Assembly (NCBI GenBank): GCA_030411725.1
Contig: MU839833.1
Coordinates: 496,001-560,000, forward strand
DNA from: Echria macrotheca
Taxonomy: Eukaryota; Ascomycota; Sordariomycetes; Sordariales; Schizotheciaceae
Length of the DNA: 64,000 bases
Direction of reading: 5' to 3'
In this document: in pieces, positions 33,517 through 46,000 of the stretch
How the letters are laid out: the number at the start of each line of letters is the position of its first letter
Position numbering within the stretch: the first letter of the stretch is position 1
Position numbers and translations under genes: made by a program
The notes under the pieces: model-generated
Told to the model about the DNA's origin: nothing
Seen by the model: only the letters and a program-made list of their open reading frames with translations
Databases searched by the model: none

Positions 33517-33563
33517 CGGCGCTGAGTGCTCAGGTCTAGCAACGGCGCTGAGTGCTCAGGTCT
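33517..33563. repeat. Direct repeat spanning an orphan gene's stop codon
   Basis: A 21-nt sequence (33517-33537) is repeated perfectly at 33543-33563 with a 26-bp period. The second copy overlaps the last codons and stop of the minus-strand orphan gene ending at 33556. Confidence 0.85.
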
Positions 33564-34536
33564 TGGCGACGGCGACTTGGGCCCAGCTCGATGGCTTTTG
33601 GGCAGCACATTGGACGGCGGGGAGGACGGGTACGACAGGGACAGGGACGGAAGTCTGGGCGCGGTGGGGAGTGGTGTTGATCGCCGCCTGTTTCGTTGGC
33701 GGCGAGTTCCCTGACGAGGACCGGGAGAAGGGGGTGGGAAGGGTCGGCGTCGTGCAGCTGGCCGGCTCGTGACGCTGGAGGCGAGCCATCACGTCTCCCC
33801 ACGTCCGGCAGTCTCTCTCGATGTGTGCGCACAGGTCGTTCAGACTAGCGGGCGCCATCTGGAGATGCACGTTGGACCGGTGGTAGGGACTGAGCACAGA
33901 CAGCGGCACGACGTAGACGCTCTGGATGTACACCCAGGACGTCTGAGGCTTCCCCCATAGTCCCTTCCCCAGGTGGAGCAGCGGCCGGTTGGTCGATGAC
34001 TCCGACCCCGCGAACGAGCGGAAGTCGAAAGCCTTCTTGGACCGGTGGCAGCGCTGCTTCCACGGCGCGAGGTTGTTGTTCGCCGGGCCGGACGAGTAGG
34101 CCGATACCGTCGTGATGGCGACGTGGGTCGACGCCCCGGACAATCGCTTCAGCACAATGACTGGATGACCAGTCGCTCGTTCGGGCAGGTACCCGCGTGG
34201 AAAGCCCGGCGCTGCATCCAGGAGCTCCTGCCGCTCCGCAGCGCCGAAATTCGTGGCTTTGTCCAGCCAGGCAATGTCTGCGCTCGTGTCAGAATGCACT
34301 CTGGACGGCTAAGGGCCAGCGTGGACAAGTCGGAAAGCAAAGAGAACACCGCAAGACAGGAGTAAATCACGAAGGACTGGGGAGAACTAGAGGGTACTCG
34401 ACTTACCACCTTCCTTCAAACCCGGAGGTGCCACCGGCGCCTGCGGGGGTGACCATCCCGCAGGCCGTCCCGGTGGAGGGAGGAGAGACGGCAGAGAGGA
34501 GAGAGAGGGGGGAGGTCCTCGTCGACGGCGAGGCAT
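33556..34536 (-). CDS. Orphan hypothetical protein
   Basis: I do not recognise this family. Two exons (34407-34536 and 33556-34277) join in frame across a 129-nt GTAAGT..GCAG intron to give 283 residues. The N-terminal 43 residues are Pro/Arg/Ser-rich. The middle, about residues 45-200, looks like a compact globular domain with DIAWLDKATNF at the start, a strand-rich KRLSGASTHVAITTVSAY segment and a WVYIQSVYVVPLSVLSPY segment, followed by a helical stretch with a conserved-looking Cys/His pair. The C-terminus is a Ser/Thr/Pro-rich tail. Clean splice sites and a domain-like composition support a real gene. It sits alone between repeat-rich DNA and the RIP-mutated retrotransposon. Confidence 0.6.
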
Positions 34537-36936
34537 GGTCTCGATCTAATGGTGGGATAAATATTGATGATATGTATGGTGATCTGCAGCCCACTCTGCG
34601 ATGAAGAAGAAAGAAGTGAGGAATAAACGCTGGGGGAAGGCTCCTCACTATATAGGAAAAGGGAGCATGGACCGCACCTAGCAACACTTCTCGGGCCAGC
34701 AAGATCATGCATTAGGGCCACCTGCGGACAAGATGCAGTGACTACCTTGGTCTGCTCCTACCACAGCACATGGGTTGGCACGTCTGATCAGATAAGGTAC
34801 GATGAAGGCTTTCCGCAAGTGTCCGGTATAGTCCTACACATACTCCGAGAAGGAGGTAAGCACTGCTTCAGTTGTACATGCCTTCAATCCATACCTAGTC
34901 GGAGTCGTCAGTCACGACTCGACAAACCGACATCAGTGTAACTTGTCGGGAGTGGTAGGCTGTCTAACAGCGAATCATGAATGCATTTTACAAGATATTT
35001 TCGGTGTCGAGTGCCTCAACTACATTTGCTTAGCACTGATGAAGTTGGAACCGTGATTATCTAGTATCTACCTCTCTACGTATACGGCTGGCCGGCTTTC
35101 TTGCCCAGTTTGCGTCTTCTGAACATGCTCCCGGACCTGCGGGTTTAAGTAGGCAGGCTGCGAATGAGCGTCCGTCTTTCATGATTCAGGATGGCGATTG
35201 TATAAGCAGGCTGACTTTGAAAAAGTAATATCTGAACTCCAAGCGGGTGGGAGTGCGAGAACTCTAGGTTGGCTTTGGTATGAATCTGGGACGTTGGAAG
35301 ACGGCGTACAGTTCACGGTACGAATGCTGATCCTGTTGTCAGACACGTTCTATGCTGTAATGTACACGCTCTATCGTCAGCTGGGCAGGCGACGCAAGAA
35401 CTGGTGTGCTTGCATGAGCGGAAGTGATCGCGCCCAGGAGCTACAAGCTTTCTCGCTAGCTACAAGCCCGCCCAGAGACCGGGTAAAAAGCACGGTTAGG
35501 TGCCGTAGTGTAAGTCCGTTAAAATTCGCTGGCGTCGCTTTGTTCGGCTGTAGCGACGGCCCTCCGCAAGCTCCGGGGCGCTTTTGCCTCTCTCCTGCTC
35601 CTGGCGAATTTTTTTTGACGTAGGTTGAACGAAGCGATAAGTTCCTGTCGTTAGACGCTTCGAAATTGATCTAATACCTAGCTATAGCTTACTTTTAACA
35701 GTAGCTTAAGCAAGTTAATACCGGCCGATTTACGCTTGTATGGCTATAGAATTGATTAAGCGGCTAAAGCTTCGTGTATTTAGTAATATATCTTTTGTAT
35801 ACTTGTAAATTAAAAGACCTGTAGTAAGCTGTAGAGAGAATGGCTGGGTTTTGTTTTCGTTAGCTGCGGTAAGCCGTAGACCAACGGATTTTTAACGGCT
35901 CCGCCGCATCACGTGAGGGCGAGCAAAATTGTTACGGATAATCTGCACGGTCTGGAGGTGTAGCTGGGGCTTCACAGTATCACTCGTAGGTTTGAGTGAC
36001 TCGTGAAGAAGTTCTGGTAGTAGTTGATAAATTGATGCCCAGGTCAAGTTCCTGAGCGTCGGGGTGCACCATGTCAAGGTGTGCCCCGACAGGGTTCTCT
36101 GTCTGACTAACTACCTACGGGGATTGTCCCCAACAAAAATCCCTTATCGGCCTTATCAGTTTTTTTCTCAGATCCAACAGCCAAGTGGTAACGTAATAGC
36201 TGTCTGACGACAGGATAAAAAAAAAACCTCGCAGGAAAAGTAAATACATGTGAGAGAACTTTTATTTTTAGTCTTTTAGAAGAGTGACCGACTACACCCT
36301 TAGGGGTGGAAGCATTCGGCTTCCTACAGTGTAAGATAAATAATATTTTTAGTCTTTTTTAAACGCTGCCGTAGCTTCTTCGCTTCACTTGCAGCGATGG
36401 CAGCTCTTAGTAAGAAGTAACTACAGTTAACTCTGCACATTATAAGAATCACTATCCATAGAAATAACCGCTATATAAAAATAATTTACAGGCGACTAAC
36501 TTTCTAGTGTGGGAAATAAAAATAACCTTGCAACTCGAATAATTCTTGTGAAATCTTGCTGAGTCGCCACCATGATTCCTGTGGCCAGGTAAGTATTCGG
36601 GTCTGAAATCGCACTTCCACCACTTCCATCACAGCAAACAACTTTCTGAAAAGTGATTTCTCGCACAATAATATCTACTACCCCTGCAATGTAGTATATA
36701 CCGAAAAAAATAGATAACTTGGTAGTAGGAATAACCCCTCATAAGAATTAAAGAGGATTAAAATCGGGCTACGAACCTGATTCTATAGACAGGTTTGACC
36801 GTAGCCCGTAGAGACAGGAGCCCCGCGCAGTCATCAGCGGCCGTGTCGCCCGCGCATCGCTGGGAATCTTATTCCCGTTCCCGCAAAACCCATCAATCAA
36901 CTTTCTGAACAACTACTGCCCAAGGTTCTGATGCTA
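34537..36936. other. Gene-poor flank left of the retrotransposon
   Basis: No gene is recognised. From about 35630 to 36750 the sequence becomes AT-rich with relatively few CpA dinucleotides, suggesting mild RIP or an older degraded repeat, but I cannot identify an element. A GC-normal patch (36780-36936) lies immediately before the target duplication of the copia element. Confidence 0.45.
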
Positions 36937-36941
36937 TATGC
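36937..36941. repeat. Left target site duplication of the copia element
   Basis: TATGC precedes the first base of the 5' LTR and is repeated exactly after the 3' LTR at 42498-42502. Confidence 0.8.
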
Positions 36942-37223
36942 TGTCGGACCTGTCGGACTTTCCGATCGGTCACGTGCGGAACCGACCACTATAAGCAGCG
37001 CGTACAGCGCGTAGGCGCGCTGTAAGGACTGCAGATGGCTATTGTAGGATTTAACGCGAGATACGTATACTCCGGCTATTTCCAACCCCAATTACGTACC
37101 GATTTCGGTAACAAGGATCTAGTATATAGTTAACTAGAAGATGTATATAATAAATCGTTTTCTATAGAGTTAGCTAATAATATTAGTTCCCTTTTTATTA
37201 TACTAAGTCCTTATAATTTAATA
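36942..37223 (+). repeat. 5' LTR of the copia element
   Basis: This 282-bp repeat begins TGTCGGA and ends TTTAATA. It aligns along its length with 42232-42497. The first 100 bp keep near-normal GC content while the distal part is RIP-mutated. The interior continues directly with GGTTATAAAC at the primer-binding-site position. Confidence 0.85.
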
Positions 37224-40200
37224 GGTTATAAACTTAATACTATTTACTATATAAACCCCTATTCCAATCTTATAAAGGTATAATTTTGATTATAAAGATC
37301 TTTTTGTACTATTTTACGCTACTAGTAGGCTAATAAGAAGTTTAGCTGCTAAAGTAATAATAAGGTAAATGCAGTTAATAAATTATAAGCCCTATAAGAT
37401 TTAATATTTTTAAAGAAAGTAAAGTAAGTATTGCGAGCTTTTTTAGTTTTAAAGATAATAAGTAAGTTGGAATACTGGCGATTACTTGAAAATTATAACC
37501 TAATTATAGATTTTTTTCCTCCTTTTTTATTTTTAACTTCTTTTTCCTCTAAGTTGTGTGATTTTAATTTTTAAGTAAATATATGCGTTAGAAAAGCTAC
37601 GGTCCCGATTTTCTTTACTTTTGTTTTTTTTATTTTGGGTTTTTAAACCCTTATTTTTTTTAAGATAATTTTGGAAGTAAAAATAACTAATTTTGGTTAA
37701 TTTTTTGGTAAATAGCTGGAAGATTTTTAAATTACGATAGTTAAATTATAATAGCAGTTAATAAATATAAAAGTATAGCTAAAAGTTGTTAATACTAATT
37801 AAAGAAAGATAGATATAGTTAATTTAATTATTGTTAACCCTTTTATATAGGTAAAGATGGTTTTTTAAATCAAGTTTAAGATACTAAAAAAGTTATATTT
37901 TAAAGGAGCCGATAATTAAAGGTTATAAATACGATTTATTAAAATCTTTATAAAAGCTTTCGGCTATAAAAAAGGAGATATTTTAAATTTAGTTAACGAT
38001 TAATATTTTACTGTACGGTTAATTAGTATTATATTTACGTTAATAGTTATATATTACGGTTTTTTTAGTAGACTTAATACTTTAAAGGCTTTAGATAAGT
38101 TATATATTATATAAGGTTTTAATTATATTATTAATCTTTAATTACAACTTAATATTATAAATTAAAACGGTAAAAATTCTTTTAAGTACTATTTCCGCTT
38201 TTACGATTTAATAGAGGAGTTTACGTTTACTAAAGCGTCGTAAATTTAGTTTTAATACGCTTATTTTTTTATTAAATTAGTAGAAAAATATTTTAAAATA
38301 TAGATATTAGCTATATATATTACAGCGTATTAAAATCCAAACGTTTATTTAATTAAAATTATATTAAAAGACTTTATAAATGAATATTATATTTAAGATA
38401 CGAAAAATAATTAACTATATACCTTATTAATTAAATTTATAGTTAATTAAAGCAAAAATAATAATAGTAAAGGAAAAGGAAAATTTAAAAAGAAAAAAAA
38501 TAATTTAATTATTTAAGATAATAATTATTTTAAATATAGTAAGTTAGGTTATTATTAGAGGAAATATTATAAAGGCGTAAAAAGCGTTACAAACTTTAAT
38601 AAAAAGTTAAATTTAAAAAAAAAATGATAAAATTTTAAATATTATTATAATAATTATATAATTAAAGTTAATTATATAAGGTAAGATTTTAAGTAAAGTT
38701 AATAATTTTAATATAATTTGTACGGGTACAGTTAAAAATATTAACGTTTTAAAATAGATTTATAATAAATTTATGTAGGTTTACGGTAAATTTAATACGG
38801 AAACAGATTTTAAAATATTTAATTATTACAAACTAAAGTAAAATATAAATTAGGGAGCTAATAAGCTTTTTCTGCTTTTTACCATTTATTATACGGTAAA
38901 TATACGCTATAATAAATAATTATTTAATATTAAAGCTAATATATATTTAATAAATAATATTACCTAATTTATCTATAGCAATTATATTACTATAACTTTA
39001 CGTTTAATAATTTTTATAGTAAATAGTTTTATAGTTTTTAAGCGGATTAAGATTGTAAGGTTGCTTTTAATACAATTTAATAAATTAATTTATTATTTTA
39101 CTTTTATATACGTATTATTTATTTTATAATTACTTATTAATATTTTTTTAAACAATAGATTTTATTACGTAAATAATTAGCTAAACCGAAATATTATAAA
39201 AGAATTTAATAAAATAAAAATTGTAATTTTAAATCCTTAAAATAGGGGATTTTTCCTATAAATAATAGGTAATTTTGCCTATATTACTTTAATTAATACA
39301 ACTTTAACGCTTTTTAATATATTTTTAGTAGTATAAAACTTTATTTATAAGGAATATGATTAATTACTATAGTAATATAGAAGATTAGGGTATTTTAGCC
39401 CTAAGCGATTTTAATAAATTATTTCTATTTCCTTTAAAATGGATTTTAATTACGTAAAATTATAAAAATACTTTGTAAGATTTATAACCTTAGTTTATTT
39501 TTTCAAATATTTTTATATAATTTATAACTTTAAAAATTTAAAGTATTTAAAGGTTTTTATATAAATATTAATTTTATTAAACCTATAAAATTTAACGGAG
39601 AACTTTATTACTTAATTATAATAAATAATTATTTTAAATTTATTTTTATATATTTTATAAAAATAAAGTAAAAAATTTTCGATAAAATAGAGGAGTTATT
39701 AAAATGGATTTATTTACAAACCGGCTATTATTTATATTAAATTAAGATAAACGTAGGTAGGGAGTTTTACGGTTATTAATTTAAGTGGAAATAATTTTAT
39801 TATAATATAAAAGTAATTATTTTGGTACTTTACTATTAGTATTAAAATAGCGTATTAAAAGTTATTATTAAAAAAATGTAAAATATAACACGTAAAATTG
39901 GTATTTAAATAAATATTTTGTTTATTTTTTAACTATATATAATATTATATATAATTAAGTTATTTAATTATATTTATATAGTATAAAATAAAAATAAAAA
40001 GATTTTTATAAAGATTATAAATAATTATATTTAACTAAATTATAATAATAAACCCAACCTTATATAGTTTTATATTTTTAATTATAAAGTATTTATTTAT
40101 ATTAAAAGGTATTTTTAACTTAAAGCTTAGAAAATAAGTTTTATAGCGGTAAAAGGTATTTATTTTAATAATTTTAATATTTATATCTTTATAGTTTATT

Positions 40201-42231
40201 TACTTAAAGTATAAAAAATAATTTAAATATTTTACGTAATATTTTATAAAGATTTTAATAAGGAAGTATTGAATTTATAATAGGTAGTTTATTTATTATT
40301 AGAGTATATATACTATTAGCTTTAACTTAATTAGAGATAAGTTAATTTCGTTAATTATTATAAAAATAATATTATAAAGCTATTTTTTAAATATATAAAC
40401 TTTAAAATTAACGATTATTATTTAGACCTTAGAGTAATAAATACGGTTACTACTTTGATTTACTTAACTTACGTAAGTATAAAAAATAATTAGTTTATTA
40501 AATTTATTATAGTTTAAGGGAAGTTAACCCTTAAGTTAATATTTTTATATAATTTAAATAATAGTTAAATTTTTTTATTTAACGAAATAAAGGTAAATTA
40601 GTAAAGTTTTAGTGCTAATTTAACTACGATTAAAAAGGTATATATTATAAAAAAGTAGCTTAAATAAAAGTAAGTTATTTATAATAAAATTTAAGTTATT
40701 TTTAAGAAAAATATTATAGTTTTTTACAATTACGATAAGGTTAAGGGCTATTAGATAATTAATAGTAAAGTTATTTTTAAAAAGAAAATTAATTTTATAG
40801 GGAAATTTATTAAGTATAAAATTTAGATTATAGTATATAGATTTTAATAGTAAAAAGGTATAAATTTTAAAAAGATATTTACTTTTATAATATATTTAAA
40901 TTTCTAGTAACTTTTACTAATATTTTTAATATTTAATAAATAGTATATTTATTAAACTAATTTTATTAATACCTTTTTATTTAAGGTATTATTATAGTAC
41001 TAGATCTTTATACATTAGCTTTTAATTTTTAAGGAATTTTTTACTAATAATTTTAATTTTATAAAATAATATAATTAATTAAAGGGTAATATTATAGAGT
41101 TGCTTAATTTATTATATAAATTATATTAGTTTGTTTATAACTAGTAGGAAAAAGTTTAATAGGAAATTAAAAAGTTAGGCTTTTACTTACTTATTCTTAA
41201 TCCGTTAATTTACTATAATTAAAAAACCGGCCTAATTTTTTCGTTTATAATAAATAATTTTTTGTATTTTAAAAAAAAAAACAATAATACCTTTAGATTT
41301 TAAAATATAATTAATAAGTATTTTACTTTATAAAACCTAAAATTAATAAAGTAATATTTTAATACGAAGATTTTATATAATAGCGATTATATAGTTATTA
41401 CGTTTAATTAATACGTTTATTTTAAAAAGGTACTAAGAGATTACAATTTCAAGAATTTTTATTTAATTAGGACTTTTATTATATTAAGAGCTTTAGCGAT
41501 AGTAATCTTTAATATATTACCTTTAAAGGATTTGGAATATATACGCGATTACGCTTTAAAGATTAGCTTTTATATTTATTTAATCTATATAATACAGTTT
41601 AAGTTCTCTTTTAAAGTAAATTTATAAATAAGATATATATTAATTACAATTTTAATTATAAAGGAGATTGCGTTATTAAAAGGTTAATTACTAAATGGGT
41701 TTTTATAATTTATAAAGGGCTTATATTTTAGTATTTTTATAAATAAATAATTATTGCTTTTAGTATAGTTAAAGTTAAATATATTGTTTTATATAGCGTT
41801 ATTAAAAAAGTAACTTAAATTTAAAATATATTTAAAAAGCTTAAATAATTATTAAGTAAAGTTATTTTTATTTATACTAATAATAATACTATTAAATTAT
41901 AAATAAAAACTTTATCTGCGTTATTTACAAAGCAGTATATATACTTTACGTATAATTATATAAACAATAAAGTAATAGTAAAGTAAATAAAGCTAATTTA
42001 TATTAATAGTAAGGATAATATTACCGATAAATTTATAAAACCTTTAGTTAATTACGACTTTTAGCGTTTTATATAGTATTTTGGAATAGTTAAAATAGTT
42101 TAATAAAAATATTAGGAAAATAGTAATTATAGTTGTTATTAAAGGAAATTATAAGCTAATTAAATATATAAGGTTAGTGATTATTATATTATAGGTGGAT
42201 TATAAGCTACAGAGCGGTTGGTTAGGGGAAG

Positions 42232-42497
42232 TATTAGATTTATTAGATTTTCCAATCGGTTACGTACGGAATCAACTACTATAAGTAGTACGTATAGCGC
42301 GTAAGCGTGCTATAAGGACTGTAGATGGTTATTGTAGGATTTAACGCGAGATATATGTACTCCGGTTACGTACCGACTTTGGTAGTAAGGATCTGGCATG
42401 TGGTTGACCAGAAGATGTATATAATGGATCGTTTTCTACAGAGTTAGTTAATAGTATTAGTCCCCTCCCCATTGTGCCAAGTCCTTGCAATCCAATA
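42232..42497 (+). repeat. 3' LTR of the copia element
   Basis: This 266-bp copy begins TATTAGA, which is TGTCGGA after transitions, and ends TCCAATA. Comparing the two copies shows terminal inverted ends of the TGTCGGA..TCCRACA type. Here the first half is mutated and the last 60 bp are nearly intact, the mirror image of the 5' LTR. Confidence 0.85.
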
Positions 42498-42502
42498 TAT
42501 GC
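42498..42502. repeat. Right target site duplication of the copia element
   Basis: TATGC follows the 3' LTR directly and matches the left copy at 36937-36941. Confidence 0.8.
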
Positions 42503-43036
42503 TAACACTGCAGCTCTGACAGTCATACAACGTGGTGGGTGCTAATGCTGAGCAGCATAGTGTCAATACCGTCCTGGCAGTTTCGTTTCTACGGTTTACT
42601 CAAACTGATGATTGCTTTTTCCAATTGACGATTCTCTTAGTCAGCAACTGGGCGCACAGTCAATTTCCGCTTTTCAACCCGCTTTTTCCCTTTGACGTTT
42701 CAACTTTTCAGCGCCCTCACGACCAATTCGCCGCATCTGTCTATTCCGTACTACCGAAGAGGATTTGCCGATATCGACGCAGCTGAAAACTTATTAGCCC
42801 GATATCCGATATCTACCTAACATTCGATCGATTTGGTTATGCAAGTTCCGTCGCGTCGCGTCGCGCCAATCCGAAAAAAAACGGGCCTGAGTTGAGTTGT
42901 CGGCTCACGTGCCGCCCAACAACGGTTGTGGGGGTCACAGCCAACCAACCAATTTCTTATTAATCCTCGCAGTCTCGGCCATCCTTCATAACGCTTGGGA
43001 CCAGAGCGGACGTGAGCCGGGCGCGTCGACGCTGGG
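42503..43036. promoter_or_regulatory. Spacer and probable promoter of the DUF3716 gene
   Basis: These 534 bp have normal base composition and no recognisable gene. They lie between the retrotransposon and the start codon of the tandem-module gene and must include its promoter. Confidence 0.4.
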
Positions 43037-46000
43037 ATGGAAGGCGCGGCAGACGCATCTGGCACCCCAAGACCTCAGAGTAATGCCACCGAGGCCACGC
43101 CACGACCCCCAGTAGCGCCCCAGCCAACACTCACCGGTGTCGCCACCAGCAGCCATGCATCTCCGGCCCCTGACGGCGCCGCGGCGGCTCTGGGCCGGGT
43201 CCCGCAGGCAGGCGACGGCCAGATGTCACCTCGGAAGCCGCTGACCATGAAGAGGACGGGCCAGCCAGGTCTCCCCGCCGCTCTGCGCCAATCCTCGGCT
43301 GATGTCCGGAAACCGTCTCCTGCCCGGACTGCCTCGACCTCTGAGCCGGAGCCGGCAAGTGTCACGAGCGATGTGATTAGTGTCACCCCTCCCGTCTCAG
43401 CCCTCTCCACCCCCCGTCCTACGCCTGTCACTGCTTCGCCCGCCCCGTTGTCCGGCGAGGGACATGGAGAGCAGGACCAGCGTGACCAGTCGAGACGTGA
43501 GGCCCTTCGTGCCGCCCTGAAAAGTGGGTATCCCGGCCGTGGTTAAGAATGCTGGACTGACCCTCTCGATGGACAGAGCGCTGGGCTTCGGGATCCATGG
43601 ATCATGTGCACCAGAAAAGGCTGCAAACTATCAGGCTGCGGAAGGAGCAAGCTGCTCTTGAAGCTAATAAAGCCAATGAGAACACCCCAGGCCGCGACCC
43701 ATCTTTTGGGTCTGGCGGACTGGCCAAGATGTTGTCCGAGGATCCGCTGAAGCGGCGAGGCTCCGGAAATTTGGAGCTCAAAAATTCTAACCTGGCCGAC
43801 TCGGATACCGACATGGTCGATATCCCCGCCGATATAAATGACAGGGCTGAGGACGATGATGATTGGGAGGCCAGTCAATCATCCAGCACCGCCTCGCCGG
43901 TCGAGGAGGCCGATACCACCACTGTGCGGGGTGATGGGCTGCCGGCGCGCCTAGAAGAAGCAGCCCCCGGCCGTTCTTATAAAGTATATATAGGTTAGCA
44001 GTCAACTCCTGTTTGAAGTATGCATCTCTAACATGTATCCGTAGATGAGGACGGTAACCATTACCGGACGGGCGGCGCTCTGATTCCCGAAGGCTACCAA
44101 CTCTGCGATAAGCACCCATCATTTCCCTGGATTTGTCCTATCCGGACGTGCAGGAGGTTGTTCGCTGGTCTTCGCCCTCTCGGGACACATTTTGTTGTGA
44201 GTTTCAGGCTGCCGCCACTGACAAGTCTTGTCTGACCACGTAGAACCTCCATCGCGGCGCCATGCTACACGATAATCAAGACGGCACACTGTCCATGCGG
44301 GGACAGTACGATCCATGTGTCTCTGGCTGGGATAAGAAACCGGCTCTCGTGATCTCCCGTGGGCCTCCAGACCCTTCGGAGCCACCGCCAGTCGAACCGG
44401 AAATCCAGCTCAAGCCGATCCTGGACATGGACGTCGGCTCCGTCAAATCCTCCCCACACCGTCAAGAGATTCCGGAAGAGGAATACCGCGACCTCCCGCC
44501 AGGGACAAAATTGAAAATCAGGGACTTCAGGAAGATGGTCCAACCTGCCGGCGACTGGAAGACACCGTGGGCCTATCTTCAGCAATTCTTGATTAAGCAT
44601 AAAGGGCCGAAGTTGCCCGAAAAAGGGTGGGTTAAGGAGCTCATCTGCCTTCCGCGAGTTCGCGAACTGGAGTGGAATGACGGCTGGCTCTCCCTCCATC
44701 CGTTTCACGACTCTCAGCCGCGCGACGTCTCGTCGTTGATCATACAGCTCACCGGAGAGGAGGCACCAACGCCCTGCAGGAAGTGTTCCGAAGGGAGAGG
44801 GCCTTACAAAGGATGCATAATGATGGCTAGGAACGCCCATTTCAGCCCCCTCATGTCGGTATTCGCCTGTGCGAACTGCTTCTACCACTATGGGCAAACG
44901 TACTGTTCTCACAAGGCCTGGGGTGAGAGGAGAGCCACCGAGTTCCTTGAGATGCGGCAGAACATCGACACTATGCTTATAACACCCATGGAGCCAGACA
45001 CCACTGGTGGCGGGCCGGATCCGGTCGAGGACATGGCCGGGACCCCGGCAACGCCGGTAGTTGGAGACGATGTAGTGCCTATTCCGGCCGGCTATGTGCC
45101 TATCGAGCTGGCGGCACCCGGAAGAAGGTATGACACGTGGGTGGGTAAGCATTTTCGACGCCGAAATCATTCTACACACGAGACTAATCCGCACTTCAGA
45201 TGTCACGGGTGGCCCAATCAAGACAGGCGGGGCGCTGCTTCCAGCTGGGTATGCACTTTCTACTAAGGTGGCTGGTCGACCTTGGATCTGCCCTTGTCGC
45301 ACATGTCGATGGGTTTTTCCCACCCTCGCCGAACTTGCGGAGCACTTCCAGGTATGTCGCCGAGATACACTTGTTTTGGGGCTGGGCTAATGCGTCTACA
45401 CTGAGAAGACGTTGCATTTCGGTGCTCTTTTCAATGATAATCAAGATGGAACGCTTTCGCTTCTAGGGGCGTATGCCTTGAAGACGGATCCTAATCTCAA
45501 GGCACGCCCAATCATCATCTCACAGAATCGAGACTCGAGCCGCCAAACGTCCGTTAACGAGGCCCACTCTGGCGGTGACCCAGATGGTCTGTGGGAATAC
45601 GTGCAGAAATATCTGATGCACTACGCAGTGGTCCCGCTCAATGGTTACGTTCGAGAGATGCTTAATCTACCCAAAGTGCGGCAGCTCGCTTTGAGAGAGG
45701 GACGAGACAAGCTGGACGACAAGACCCAGCGCGACGTTGCAGCTGCCGTTATTCAAGTCACCGGTGAAGAATGTGCAACACCGTGTACCGCATGTCTTCA
45801 AAACAAGGGTCCTTTCCAGCAGTGCGTCGCCGTTGCCCGTAAAGCTTTCCCCGGTGCCCGGTCGCGGTACATATCTTGCGCCAACTGCATCGTTCGAAAT
45901 GCAGGACCTTGTAGTCGGGAGGAGTGGATCTTAGGTCGAGAACAGCCGGAATTTGTGCGTCCAGCTAGAGTAGCCGACTCGCGACCGCCAGCAGAGATAG

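Larger units (their letters stand above)
29991..33555. other. 3.6-kb gene-poor accessory stretch
   Basis: I find no coding region with conserved sequence. From about 30000 to 31930 the sequence is moderately AT-rich and featureless, apart from a diverged direct repeat with a period of about 35 bp near 31061-31116 (a TTTCACGG-GAGTC core twice). From about 31973 there is a block of minisatellites and a T38 run, listed separately. Further short repeats lie at 33215-33300 (a GATGTGACGGGTCG-like unit twice, then GTCGGA four times). A long minus-strand open frame across 31938-32936 is a product of the repeats. Confidence 0.5.
36942..42497 (+). mobile_element. RIP-degraded complete Ty1/copia LTR retrotransposon
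   Basis: This is a full-length 5556-bp element between two alignable LTRs, flanked by the 5-bp duplication TATGC. The interior is extremely AT-rich, with C and G nearly restricted to contexts other than CpA, and it contains no open frame above about 60 codons. That fits heavy repeat-induced point mutation. Stop-riddled plus-strand traces still show the copia order: a CCHC zinc-knuckle remnant at about 38523-38578, the start of reverse transcriptase at about 40763-40850, a later reverse transcriptase remnant at about 41095-41150, and the end of the RNase H region at about 42010-42060. A purine-rich tract (AGGGGAAG, 42224-42231) precedes the 3' LTR. The element cannot encode protein today. Confidence 0.88.

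Noticed and set aside
36942..42497. AT-rich core as a possible centromere fragment
   Set aside because: It is fully explained by one LTR element with matching LTRs and a target duplication, and normal-GC genes lie on both sides within a few hundred to a few thousand bases.
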